A DNA stretch of 33,408 nt from Candidatus Kerfeldbacteria bacterium RIFCSPHIGHO2_12_FULL_48_17 (GTDB lineage Bacteria > Patescibacteriota > Patescibacteriia > HO2-48-17), in contig MHKD01000009.1 in the NCBI GenBank assembly GCA_001818775.1, positions 1-33,408 of the forward strand, in the 5' to 3' direction. The notes under the pieces are model-generated. The model ran no database searches. It was not told where the DNA came from and saw nothing but the letters and a program-made list of their open reading frames with translations. The position numbers and the translations under genes were made by a program. Within the stretch, counting starts at the first letter, position 1; each line of letters opens with the position of its first letter. Shown one piece after another: positions 1 to 8,402 of the stretch.

Positions 1-96
1 TCTTTTTATTTTTATACAGCCGGGATTCGGGCAGATGGGCTCGTGAATCCGGTTTCCCACAATTTACATGGCGGGAATTGTAAATAAATTAACCAT

Positions 97-561
97 ATGA
101 ATATTTTTACAAATAAAAATCGTGTACTCATAATTATACTTTGCGTATTTGCCTTTATAGAACTTATAGGGCTTTTTTATATGCAATTTTTCAGAAGCTT
201 TGATCATCAAGATGTAAAGAAAAATAACGATTTTCAATACAGAGAAACCTTGACATGTCACGTTATTCATACGACGCGTACTCGTGGTGGTCTTTATTTA
301 CCGTATTATGATGAAAAAACATTTGTACTAACAAAACTCAATACAGATACACCTGAATTTTTACGTGCAGAAGGTCAAACATGGGGAAAGTATAATCAAA
401 AATACGATGGAGAAGGCTATATAACCCTAGAGATGGAGTCGTCTTGGGATTCAGATGTAATCGGTCTCAATAAGGATACTGGAACGTTTGTCCGTACCAT
501 GCAAGGTATCGAGGGTGGAAAATTTCAATATGCTATTGCTCAGAAGGGGTACTGTGAATAA
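97..561 (+). CDS. Hypothetical N-terminally anchored protein (copy 1 of a duplicated gene)
   Basis: 154-aa ORF, N-terminal hydrophobic helix LIIILCVFAFIELIGLFYM; near-identical paralog at 5503-5967. Confidence 0.8.
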   Translation: MNIFTNKNRVLIIILCVFAFIELIGLFYMQFFRSFDHQDVKKNNDFQYRETLTCHVIHTTRTRGGLYLPYYDEKTFVLTKLNTDTPEFLRAEGQTWGKYNQKYDGEGYITLEMESSWDSDVIGLNKDTGTFVRTMQGIEGGKFQYAIAQKGYCE

Positions 562-592
562 AAAATCGACAACCTCGTTAAAGAACAACCTG
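562..592 (+). repeat. Partial copy of the recurrent intergenic element (left end only)
   Basis: aaaatcgacaacctcgttaaa directly after the stop codon at 559-561 matches the left end of copies at 1112, 3123 and 5088. Confidence 0.65.
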
Positions 593-681
593 TATTGATT
601 GAACCTTGCTCGAGTGAGGAGATGCTATGGTACAATAAACATATCATCTCCTCCACTCCTTTATAACGTTAACATATTTTT

Positions 682-1110
682 ATGTACAAAAAAATAATTG
701 CACCTTTCGTCTATGGTATTTTTTTAATCGTAACTTTTTTTATTTATTTAGTGGTTATTGGATTTCTTGAAACCAATTTCGGTTTAGATAGTACGGCAGA
801 TAGTTACATATTTGTTGCCGGACTCCTGTTTCTTTTTATCGGGGGAATATGTTTGTATGGAGGCAACGTTTTTTCCTTTCGATCGGAGGACATAAAAACA
901 ATTTCTTTCACCGCTCATTTTCGGCAGAGCGCCGTCTGTTATGTGTTCCTCGCTCTAGAAGTAGCGGGGCTTATTATTCAATGGTATCAAAAGAGACTCG
1001 GTTTGGATCACACGCTTTTGACAGGTCTTGTATACCTCACGATATTTGCGATTGTGGCCAATGGTTTGTATCTCGCGCTCCGAAAACATTTTTCCGGAAA
1101 GGTAAAATAA
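682..1110 (+). CDS. Hypothetical multi-pass membrane protein
   Basis: 142-aa ORF with several hydrophobic segments. Confidence 0.7.
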   Translation: MYKKIIAPFVYGIFLIVTFFIYLVVIGFLETNFGLDSTADSYIFVAGLLFLFIGGICLYGGNVFSFRSEDIKTISFTAHFRQSAVCYVFLALEVAGLIIQWYQKRLGLDHTLLTGLVYLTIFAIVANGLYLALRKHFSGKVK

Positions 1111-1111
1111 C

Positions 1112-1325
1112 AAAATCGACAACCTCGTTAAACAGTAGGGTAGCCTCTTCGGCTGCGCCGCCCCGCCAACCGCAACACACTCAACAAAAATCATCGCGCT
1201 CAGTCGGCGATTTTTTTTGCCCCACCTTAGCAAATACACACAGCCGTCGCTGTAGCGCCATCGTCCTCTGTGAGGGCTGTGTACAACTTTTCGCTTGTAT
1301 TTCGGCCTGTATTTGTTACGATGGA
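1112..1325 (+). repeat. Recurrent intergenic element, full copy 1
   Basis: Shares ordered blocks atcgacaacctcgt(t/c)aaacagta..gcctcttcggc, terminator-like hairpin plus T-run, ccttagcaaa, cctctgtgagggctgtg.acaactttt and promoter-like end with copies 2 and 3. Confidence 0.85.
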
Positions 1326-1375
1326 TATGAATATTCTCAGGAACAAAGCTAATTTTTATGGGAGGAATACAGAAT

Positions 1376-2230
1376 ATGAAAACGATTATTGTTAAAAATG
1401 AAAAAAGTGATAATCTGATTGAACAGTTTATTGCTTTATACCTAACTCTCGTAGGCGTCAGTAAGAATGAAAAGGTGACATTTGATCTCACAGACACAGT
1501 CTGGCTCTACCCTATGGTAATCTTACCAATCGCATCATACATAATAAAAACAAAAAGTGAGTTTAAGAATAGTAAAAACGATAAAACAAAAGGATATTTA
1601 GACACAATAAAATTCCCTAAAGGGATAAATTCAATCAATGAGTTCAGTCTCAGAGCACAAACGCATAAAAACTATGTACCGATCAGCGCGCTCGAACGCA
1701 ACAAAGGTCTGGAAAGAGAAAAACTGGAAACCATGTTTTCCGAAATGATGATCAAGTCATTAGGCTCCGTAAAAGGAGCTGAAAGTGCCATACTGTATCC
1801 GATTGGAGAATTGATAACAAATATATTTGAACACAGCAACGATGACTTGGGTCTTGTATTTGGCCAATACTATCCTAAAAAATCATTCTTAGATATTTGT
1901 ATCGTTGACTCAGGGAGAGGATTGCGGCGTGCCTACGCAGAAGATAAAAATATTCAGGTACGAGATGATGAGGCGATAAAAAAAGTCCTGGAGGGTGAAT
2001 CGATAAAGGCCGGAAAAGACCGCGGTTATGGTGTCTGGACATCCAAAAGAATGGTATGTGAAGCCCTGGGTGGCCAATTTATATTGATATCGGGATCAGC
2101 AGCATTTATAGCATCTCAAAAAAAACAGAAACTGCTAAATATGCCAAATTTCTACTGGGAAGGCGTAATCATCAGCTACAGGATACCAAAACCAGCACAT
2201 AAAATTGACATAACCCCATATTTGGAGTAA
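1376..2230 (+). CDS. GHKL/HATPase-fold ATP-binding protein
   Basis: N-box-like ELITNIFEHS, G1-like DSGRGL, G2-like DRGYGVWTSKRMV; start chosen at 1376 because gggagg precedes it (longest ORF begins 1358). Confidence 0.75.
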   Translation: MKTIIVKNEKSDNLIEQFIALYLTLVGVSKNEKVTFDLTDTVWLYPMVILPIASYIIKTKSEFKNSKNDKTKGYLDTIKFPKGINSINEFSLRAQTHKNYVPISALERNKGLEREKLETMFSEMMIKSLGSVKGAESAILYPIGELITNIFEHSNDDLGLVFGQYYPKKSFLDICIVDSGRGLRRAYAEDKNIQVRDDEAIKKVLEGESIKAGKDRGYGVWTSKRMVCEALGGQFILISGSAAFIASQKKQKLLNMPNFYWEGVIISYRIPKPAHKIDITPYLE

Positions 2231-2244
2231 AATAGCGTGTCTGT

Positions 2245-2250
2245 TATAAT
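2245..2250 (+). promoter_or_regulatory. Putative -10 box (TATAAT) upstream of STAS-like gene
   Basis: tctgTTATAATtcat 27 nt upstream of ATG at 2277. Confidence 0.4.
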
Positions 2251-2276
2251 TCATAAACAATCACCCATCAAAACCT

Positions 2277-2645
2277 ATGACTAAAAACGAAAAAAATAGC
2301 CTTCTCATTGCGACTGAAATAGCGAAAATAGTATCTTCGCGTGATTTAGTGAGGAGTCTAAAAAATAAAATAACCAGAATGAAAACAAAGGAGGTAAAAT
2401 TGGATTTCAGTGATGTTGAATTTGTTTCTCGATCAGCAGTTCATGAATTTTTATCACTGCGGAATCAGTTACAAAAAAAATCCTGGAAGAAAAAAAACAT
2501 AGAATTCACGAACACAAATGAGAGTGTTAAGGAAATGTTTAGAACAGTAGCAGCAAATATAGCCATACCAAAAAATAAAAGATTGTTGGAAAAAATCGAA
2601 AAAATCGACATCCAGACACTGATAAAAAAGACCTCCAACTCTTAA
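2277..2645 (+). CDS. STAS-like (DUF4325-type) domain protein
   Basis: 122 aa; VKLDFSDVEFVSRSAVHEFL resembles the STAS-like core; follows the GHKL gene. Confidence 0.65.
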   Translation: MTKNEKNSLLIATEIAKIVSSRDLVRSLKNKITRMKTKEVKLDFSDVEFVSRSAVHEFLSLRNQLQKKSWKKKNIEFTNTNESVKEMFRTVAANIAIPKNKRLLEKIEKIDIQTLIKKTSNS

Positions 2646-2741
2646 TTGAATAAAAAAATTAATTTCGATGTATTTTTACAGATAGATCATTCCTGAGTAT
2701 GTTATACTTTCAACATATAAAGATTCGATCTATTCTTTTTT

Positions 2742-3119
2742 ATGATCACCTATCAGTACAGCCCGACGAAAGACGTCACTGCGGCCTGGCAGACACTCAA
2801 AAATTGGCATTGGCTTCGTAAAAACAGGATGATATTTTTTCTGCCGACACCGGTTCGGTTTTTCAGACTTTTTTTCAGACAGCCACGGCCACTGCAGATA
2901 ACCTGCAAGGAAAATATTCAACTGTTTTGGGTATCATCGGGAACATGGGGAAGTTATGAATTACCGAATTCTATCTTTATTTGTCCATGGGGCATAAAAG
3001 ACATGAAGTCGGTTATCACGCATGAAATCGCTCACCTGAAACATGAAGATAACGCAGGCGGCCTATCGCACGAAGACAAAGAAAAATACATTGCATCGAG
3101 AATGACTGACAGATTATGA
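2742..3119 (+). CDS. Small putative zinc metalloprotease (HExxH)
   Basis: 125 aa; SVITHEIAHLKHEDN contains HEIAH; putative -10 TATACT at 2703-2708. Confidence 0.55.
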   Translation: MITYQYSPTKDVTAAWQTLKNWHWLRKNRMIFFLPTPVRFFRLFFRQPRPLQITCKENIQLFWVSSGTWGSYELPNSIFICPWGIKDMKSVITHEIAHLKHEDNAGGLSHEDKEKYIASRMTDRL

Positions 3120-3122
3120 GAT

Positions 3123-3337
3123 GAAAGAAAGCCGTCGACAACCTCGTCAAACAGTACGGTTGCCTCTTCGGCCGCGCGCCGCGCCACCAACCAACAAAAA
3201 TTCGCGCCAAAAGTCATCGCCGCCCAGCGGTGATTTTTATTTTTGCCCCCACCTTAGCCAATGCATAGAGCCGTCGCGACGGCTGTGGACAACTTTTTCC
3301 TTGCATTTGCGGAAAAACATGCTAGTCTGAATATAGG
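3123..3337 (+). repeat. Recurrent intergenic element, full copy 2
   Basis: Same block order as 1112-1325; hairpin atcgccgc-cca-gcggtgat followed by tttttattttt; perfect palindrome agccgtcgcgacggct at 3269-3284. Confidence 0.88.
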
Positions 3338-3378
3338 ATTGTTTTATTGATGGCACATTACATTACAAGGAGATTGCT

Positions 3379-4587
3379 ATGCGACAATATCGTATCGCAC
3401 AAGTATTTTTACTTCTGTCTTGTTTTCTTATGCTCGTGGCTGCGAGTTATGAACAAGATAGAAATCTATCGAAGGGTTTTCTCACGCAGTCGTTTGTAGA
3501 CCGATTTGATTCGGGAAATATCGTTGATTCTTTGCAGTTCCGCACCTTACCCTACATAACCGTTGAAGATGTTTGGGGTATGGTCAGTAAGTATCATCTC
3601 ACACTCGTTCGTATCGAAACCGACTACATGATGGGCGATAGAGAATGGTTTGATACTGTGTATTCTCCACAAGCTCGTTCTTCTCAAGAGCTCTATGAGG
3701 AAATTATACAGGCCAGAAGAGAAATATGGGGAAACATTTGTAAAGAGGATCCTTTATCTTCTGACGAAGAGACACAATATCAAGCAGGTATTGATTTTCT
3801 TCAGATGGCCGATGATGAAATCGACGCTCCTCAGATTTTTTCTGTATTTCTTGCAGGCACAAGGCCAGGCCTTCGAGCAGCAGTCAACACACTGGCGCAG
3901 GATCAAGATGTTCCTTATCTATCAGAAGTCATAAATCAATTCCTGATGAATGACGAACCACCACCTGTCACGACAGCAGCTGCTCCGGATAAAGAAAAAT
4001 GGCTGCCTGAGGACGGTTCTGTTGTTACAGGACCATCGTCAACTTCAGGCTACCGTTATGTCACCCAAACATTGCGTTGGGATGATAAAAGTGGTTTTGC
4101 CGCCTCGGGTCACTATTCCACCTACGAACATGAATTCTTCCTATATAACTATACAGGTGGTTCATATCAGGCAGGAACATACCTCAGCGCAGCATCTACC
4201 GCTTGGCCAGCTTGTTATCCAAACCTGAAATCATCTTCCCATAACTACCCCGCATCTGCCTACGCCTACCTCGATACCCGTCTCACCTACAAAGGTAGCT
4301 GTCCTTCGAGTTTCAACGAAGTTGAATTCACCCATGGACTGGTTTTTGCTTCAAAAATCAGTGCTTGGACCAATTACAAAGTCACTATGACGGTTGCGAA
4401 TGGTAATACATCTACTGATGAATTTAAGCTTCAGGGAGATATTGGTTACTGCACATCATCGGCTTCTACTTGCGCCGCTAATCTTACCTGGGGCGTATAT
4501 TCTGAAAATCTTCACGAAAGAATAGAGCCTGATAGTTCAGGAGTGTGGAATAAAACCGTTCCAGGAACCAAATATTGGACAGAATAA
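3379..4587 (+). CDS. Hypothetical secreted protein
   Basis: 402 aa with N-terminal signal-like segment IAQVFLLLSCFLMLVAASY. Confidence 0.75.
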   Translation: MRQYRIAQVFLLLSCFLMLVAASYEQDRNLSKGFLTQSFVDRFDSGNIVDSLQFRTLPYITVEDVWGMVSKYHLTLVRIETDYMMGDREWFDTVYSPQARSSQELYEEIIQARREIWGNICKEDPLSSDEETQYQAGIDFLQMADDEIDAPQIFSVFLAGTRPGLRAAVNTLAQDQDVPYLSEVINQFLMNDEPPPVTTAAAPDKEKWLPEDGSVVTGPSSTSGYRYVTQTLRWDDKSGFAASGHYSTYEHEFFLYNYTGGSYQAGTYLSAASTAWPACYPNLKSSSHNYPASAYAYLDTRLTYKGSCPSSFNEVEFTHGLVFASKISAWTNYKVTMTVANGNTSTDEFKLQGDIGYCTSSASTCAANLTWGVYSENLHERIEPDSSGVWNKTVPGTKYWTE

Positions 4588-4720
4588 TCGTTCTTTTTTC
4601 CTTCCGCTACTTTCTTCTGGGTCACCATTGTTTTTATCATTAACTTTGGTGGCCTTTTTCCCTTTTACGCTATAATAAAGTTATTAAGTAATTTTTAAGA
4701 GGCTTTAAATATTTTTCCAT

Positions 4721-5074
4721 ATGTCGGGTATAAAAAATAAAAAAGTTTTATTCATTCTTGGCGGAATTTTACTGCTAGTCGTGATTTTGTTATTTTTAAC
4801 CATCGCAAAACACAAAACGGTTACTACGTTGCTATACTGTACTGATCATGGAATTAAGACGAGTCAAGGGCAGTTTTATTTTGTGCCAAATTTGGGACGT
4901 GAGCCGTTCCTCATTTTGATTCGTGATCAAAACGGTCAGGCTTCCGATTCCTTATCTTCGCACCAGTTGTGTGACTCAGGCAAAGAATCAGCGGAATTTC
5001 GATCGCGTATTATCGCGGTCGAGAGTAATTGGTTGGGATTTTTAACGGGTGTTTATATTGGTAAAGAAAATTAA
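4721..5074 (+). CDS. Hypothetical single-pass membrane-anchored protein
   Basis: 117 aa; VLFILGGILLLVVILLFLTI helix then a short domain with two cysteines. Confidence 0.7.
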   Translation: MSGIKNKKVLFILGGILLLVVILLFLTIAKHKTVTTLLYCTDHGIKTSQGQFYFVPNLGREPFLILIRDQNGQASDSLSSHQLCDSGKESAEFRSRIIAVESNWLGFLTGVYIGKEN

Positions 5075-5087
5075 AATCAACGGTGAC

Positions 5088-5342
5088 AAAAAGAAAGCCA
5101 TCGACAACCTCGTCAAACAGTACGGTCGCCTCTTCAGCCGCGCGCCGCACCGCCAACCGCGAGGCGCCGCAACACACCAAGGCCAACCAACAAAACCCAC
5201 AACCAAAAAGTCATCGCACACGGCGGTAATTTTTATTTTTGCCCTATCTTAGCAAAATCATACAGCCGTCGCGACGGCCTGTCCTCTGTGAGGGCTGTGG
5301 ACAACTTTTCCCTTGCTATCCGTAACACATTTGCTACCATAA
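5088..5342 (+). repeat. Recurrent intergenic element, full copy 3
   Basis: Same ordered blocks; agccgtcgcgacggc at 5264-5278; tgtggacaacttttcccttgc near the right end. Confidence 0.88.
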
Positions 5343-5502
5343 AAACAGATAGAGCGTCGCTATCATACGCTCATTGATAATAAACATATTACTCTAAACT
5401 TCATCACCCGGTGAAAATTTAGAAAGAAATGGAGAAAAGCATGAAACGATCAATATGGTTATCTTGCATTTTTACTGCACTTATCATAACTAAATTAAGC
5501 AT

Positions 5503-5967
5503 ATGAATATTTTTACAAATAAAAATCGTGTACTCATAATTATACTTTGCGTATTTGTCTTTATAGAACTTATAGGGCTTTTTTATATGCAATTTTTTAG
5601 AAGCTTTGATCATCAAGATGTAAAGAAAAATAACGACTTTCAATACAGAGAAACCTTGATGTGTCACGTTATTCATACAACACGTACTCGTGGTGGTCTT
5701 TATTTACCGTATTATGATGAAAAAACATTTGTACTAACAAAACTCAATACAGACACACCTGAATTTTTACGTGCAGAAGGTCAAACATGGGGAAAATATA
5801 ATAAAAAATACGATGGAGAAGGCTATATAACCCTAGAGATGGAGTCGTCTTGGGATTCAGATGTGATCGGTATAAATAAAACGGCAGGAACCTTTGTAAG
5901 AACTATTCAAGGTATTGAGGGAGGAAAATTTCAGTATGCCATTGCTCAGAAGGGGTACTGTGAATAA
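5503..5967 (+). CDS. Hypothetical N-terminally anchored protein (copy 2)
   Basis: 154 aa, 7 amino-acid differences from the 97-561 product by eye. Confidence 0.8.
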   Translation: MNIFTNKNRVLIIILCVFVFIELIGLFYMQFFRSFDHQDVKKNNDFQYRETLMCHVIHTTRTRGGLYLPYYDEKTFVLTKLNTDTPEFLRAEGQTWGKYNKKYDGEGYITLEMESSWDSDVIGINKTAGTFVRTIQGIEGGKFQYAIAQKGYCE

Positions 5968-6007
5968 TTTTGGTTTAACGTGCTATACATGCTTGTGTAA
6001 ATATTTT

Positions 6008-6760
6008 ATGTTTATAGCCTTCATAGTTTTCGACATTTTTATTCTCATCGGTTACTTTTCAGCCTACTTTATCAAAGTAGATTTTTTCATATTCAGAATT
6101 TTTTGGGGCGTGTATCAACTTCCGATCATGATTCCAAGTTTCCTCATCGAGAGCGGGAAAGATGATACCATGTATATCGCGGTCCTGACACTTCTGATTA
6201 TTTTTCTTTCTGTAGTTACGGCTTTGCATATTTGGTTTATGTATAAACTGCGAAAGCAAAAAAATTTTGTCTCTGTTTTGGCAACCAGTCTGGCGCTGTT
6301 TATAGTTTCATTTCTTGTTATTCCGCACAAAACCATAGAGTACACGGGTTTCTCTTCCGAGTGGCGAGTCCAGCGCGTCACAACCAGGCGGACAGAAACA
6401 AATAATCCTTTCAAAAATTATTATTACTGGGGCGGTGAAAAACTTTCTTTAGGGCCTTCATATAGATTTCAGGGCTGGTCATCGTCGGATGAATTTATAT
6501 TTTCAGATAAGGAGCGTGCCTATGTTTATGCCGCGGGGCAAGAAAAATTCGTGAATCAAGACGCCTCAGATAACAATCTCAGTGCGAATACGTCACAGCC
6601 GGCACAGACACTCGACAAGGAGCTCAGGAATCAGGCAGCCCAACAAGGTGTCCTCGTGGGCGATGTCATGGTTTCGCCTGACGCGTCCATGATAATGGTA
6701 AGTGTTGGCGCTAGCCATGGTTCGGCTCCTCAGGAAGTTTTTTTGCTCAAGAAGAAATAA
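6008..6760 (+). CDS. Hypothetical multi-pass membrane protein
   Basis: Start at ATG 6008 (MFIAFIVFDIFILIGYF) preferred over 5915, which overlaps the upstream gene; several hydrophobic segments. Confidence 0.6.
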   Translation: MFIAFIVFDIFILIGYFSAYFIKVDFFIFRIFWGVYQLPIMIPSFLIESGKDDTMYIAVLTLLIIFLSVVTALHIWFMYKLRKQKNFVSVLATSLALFIVSFLVIPHKTIEYTGFSSEWRVQRVTTRRTETNNPFKNYYYWGGEKLSLGPSYRFQGWSSSDEFIFSDKERAYVYAAGQEKFVNQDASDNNLSANTSQPAQTLDKELRNQAAQQGVLVGDVMVSPDASMIMVSVGASHGSAPQEVFLLKKK

Positions 6761-6763
6761 CAC

Positions 6764-6830
6764 GATCGATAGCCTGCAAAACTGAAGTAGCCTTCTTGGC
6801 CAAAAGAATCAATCAAAACCGCGCCAATCT
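6764..6830 (+). repeat. Degenerate left-end copy of the recurrent intergenic element
   Basis: cgatcgatagcctgcaaaactgaagtagccttcttggcc aligns loosely with atcgacaacctcgtcaaacagtacggttgcctcttcggcc. Confidence 0.4.
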
Positions 6831-6833
6831 GAG

Positions 6834-8348
6834 CTACTCCGCCTTCAACGGCACTGACTTCCCTATTGCCGCCTGATATTCCGCACTGCCGCGCCACTCT
6901 GACCACTTCACCGTCTCACTCACCGTTGCAAAATCATACAACCCGGCACGAACAATCGCTTCAACCGGATAACCGCCATATACATACGCCTTCACCAACT
7001 TCGGCCAGTTGTCAAAACTGATACCTAAACGTGGGCTATCGTACTGACTGTAAATCGCCTGCTGCAGTTCGCGCGACTTGGCCACTTCTGTATCAAACAA
7101 CTGTCGCGGCTGGCCATACGCATACACCAACCGCCCCTCGTTCCAATTTTTGCCGATGAAGCCCTTGTACTCATCCGTATTTTTCCACGAATCCCAACCA
7201 ATACTGGGATGCACCGTCTTGCCGCCAAACCGCGCCGCCTGCACCAGCGCCTGCACCGGATAGCCGCCATACACATACGCCGACACAAACTGCGGCCAAT
7301 TCTCTGCCGACACCGGAATCAAACCCGCGCCAAACGAATGTTCCATCCGCCGCCGTAAGTCAGCCGCGCGCTCCTCTTCTTTACCCAGACCCGTCCGCTC
7401 CTTATCATACGGTCCGATCAAAATCAACGAATACCAATCCCAGGCCGGCAACGGCTTCATGTCCACCGTCAACAACCCAAAATTATTCTCATACTCATTC
7501 ACCTCTTCGCGATTACGGATATTGTACAAAAAAACTTTCTTCACCCATGGATACGTAAAAACAATGTCGAGCATGTCTTTATTGTACTGCAGCGCCGCCG
7601 CCTGACTGATGCCGCCGGAAGCCGAACAGCCGGCTTCGGTAATCCACACCTGCTCGCCCGGGTTGTGCGCCTGAATAACGGCATCAACTTCACTCAACTG
7701 ACGCCGCAAAAGATCATGGTTGGGTTCGCGGCAGGTATAAATATGCATGGCAATACCGTCGAACGAGCCGTCAGCATCAGTGTACAACCGTTCCACCCAC
7801 GACCGATTGAGCTGCGACAAACCGCCGGTGAGGACCGTGGCGGTCGGATCAACTTCTTTAATAACTTCGTACGCCGATTTCAACAGCGGCACATAATGTT
7901 CCGGATTATTGGGCTCCAAAAAATCGGGTGAGTCAGGTTCGTTCCATATTTCCCACACGCGAACGGAAGACGTATACCGCTTGACCGTACTGCGTACATA
8001 ATTTTCCCATTCCTGCTGCGTTGGCGGCGAAAAATCACCGTGCTCCGTGCCGTACGCCAGCATTCCCACCACCGAAATGCCAAGATCACGGTAGTTGTTC
8101 ATGGTCTGATCATAACGTGACAACCAGGCGCCGCGGTCCGGACCCATAAGGACTTCATGATAAAAATGCTCGCGCACCCACTTGGTGCGACTTTCATCAA
8201 GCCGTTTTTCATATTTACTGTCTTTGCCAAAACCGCCCAGGGCCCAATGGGCATTCAACCCAACCTGCTCTTTGCTGTAGGCCAAAGCTTGGGTGGTTGG
8301 GGCGAAGATGAAAACAAGACTGAGAAAAAGAAAAAAATATTTGCGCAT
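6834..8348 (-). CDS. Secreted glycoside hydrolase-like protein (GH-A clan-like, possibly GH39-like)
   Basis: Signal peptide; VWEIWNEPDSPD (WNEP) and VWITEAG (ITEAG) resemble GH-A acid/base and nucleophile motifs; two C-terminal ~50-aa repeats. Confidence 0.7.
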   Translation of the reverse strand: MRKYFFLFLSLVFIFAPTTQALAYSKEQVGLNAHWALGGFGKDSKYEKRLDESRTKWVREHFYHEVLMGPDRGAWLSRYDQTMNNYRDLGISVVGMLAYGTEHGDFSPPTQQEWENYVRSTVKRYTSSVRVWEIWNEPDSPDFLEPNNPEHYVPLLKSAYEVIKEVDPTATVLTGGLSQLNRSWVERLYTDADGSFDGIAMHIYTCREPNHDLLRRQLSEVDAVIQAHNPGEQVWITEAGCSASGGISQAAALQYNKDMLDIVFTYPWVKKVFLYNIRNREEVNEYENNFGLLTVDMKPLPAWDWYSLILIGPYDKERTGLGKEEERAADLRRRMEHSFGAGLIPVSAENWPQFVSAYVYGGYPVQALVQAARFGGKTVHPSIGWDSWKNTDEYKGFIGKNWNEGRLVYAYGQPRQLFDTEVAKSRELQQAIYSQYDSPRLGISFDNWPKLVKAYVYGGYPVEAIVRAGLYDFATVSETVKWSEWRGSAEYQAAIGKSVPLKAE

Positions 8349-8402
8349 AGGTGGTCGAATTGCGCCTGCCGTGGCAAGTGTCTGTAGGCCGGGCGCGCCA
8401 AT

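Noticed and set aside
849-1497. ORFs 849-1352 (+) and 955-1497 (-)
   Set aside because: Both cross the membrane-protein gene and the intergenic repeat; no domain features.
562-6830. Classical integron attC array
   Set aside because: Repeats are 210-255 bp and share direct GACAAC motifs, but I found no inverted RYYYAAC/GTTRRRY core pair and no integron integrase in the window.
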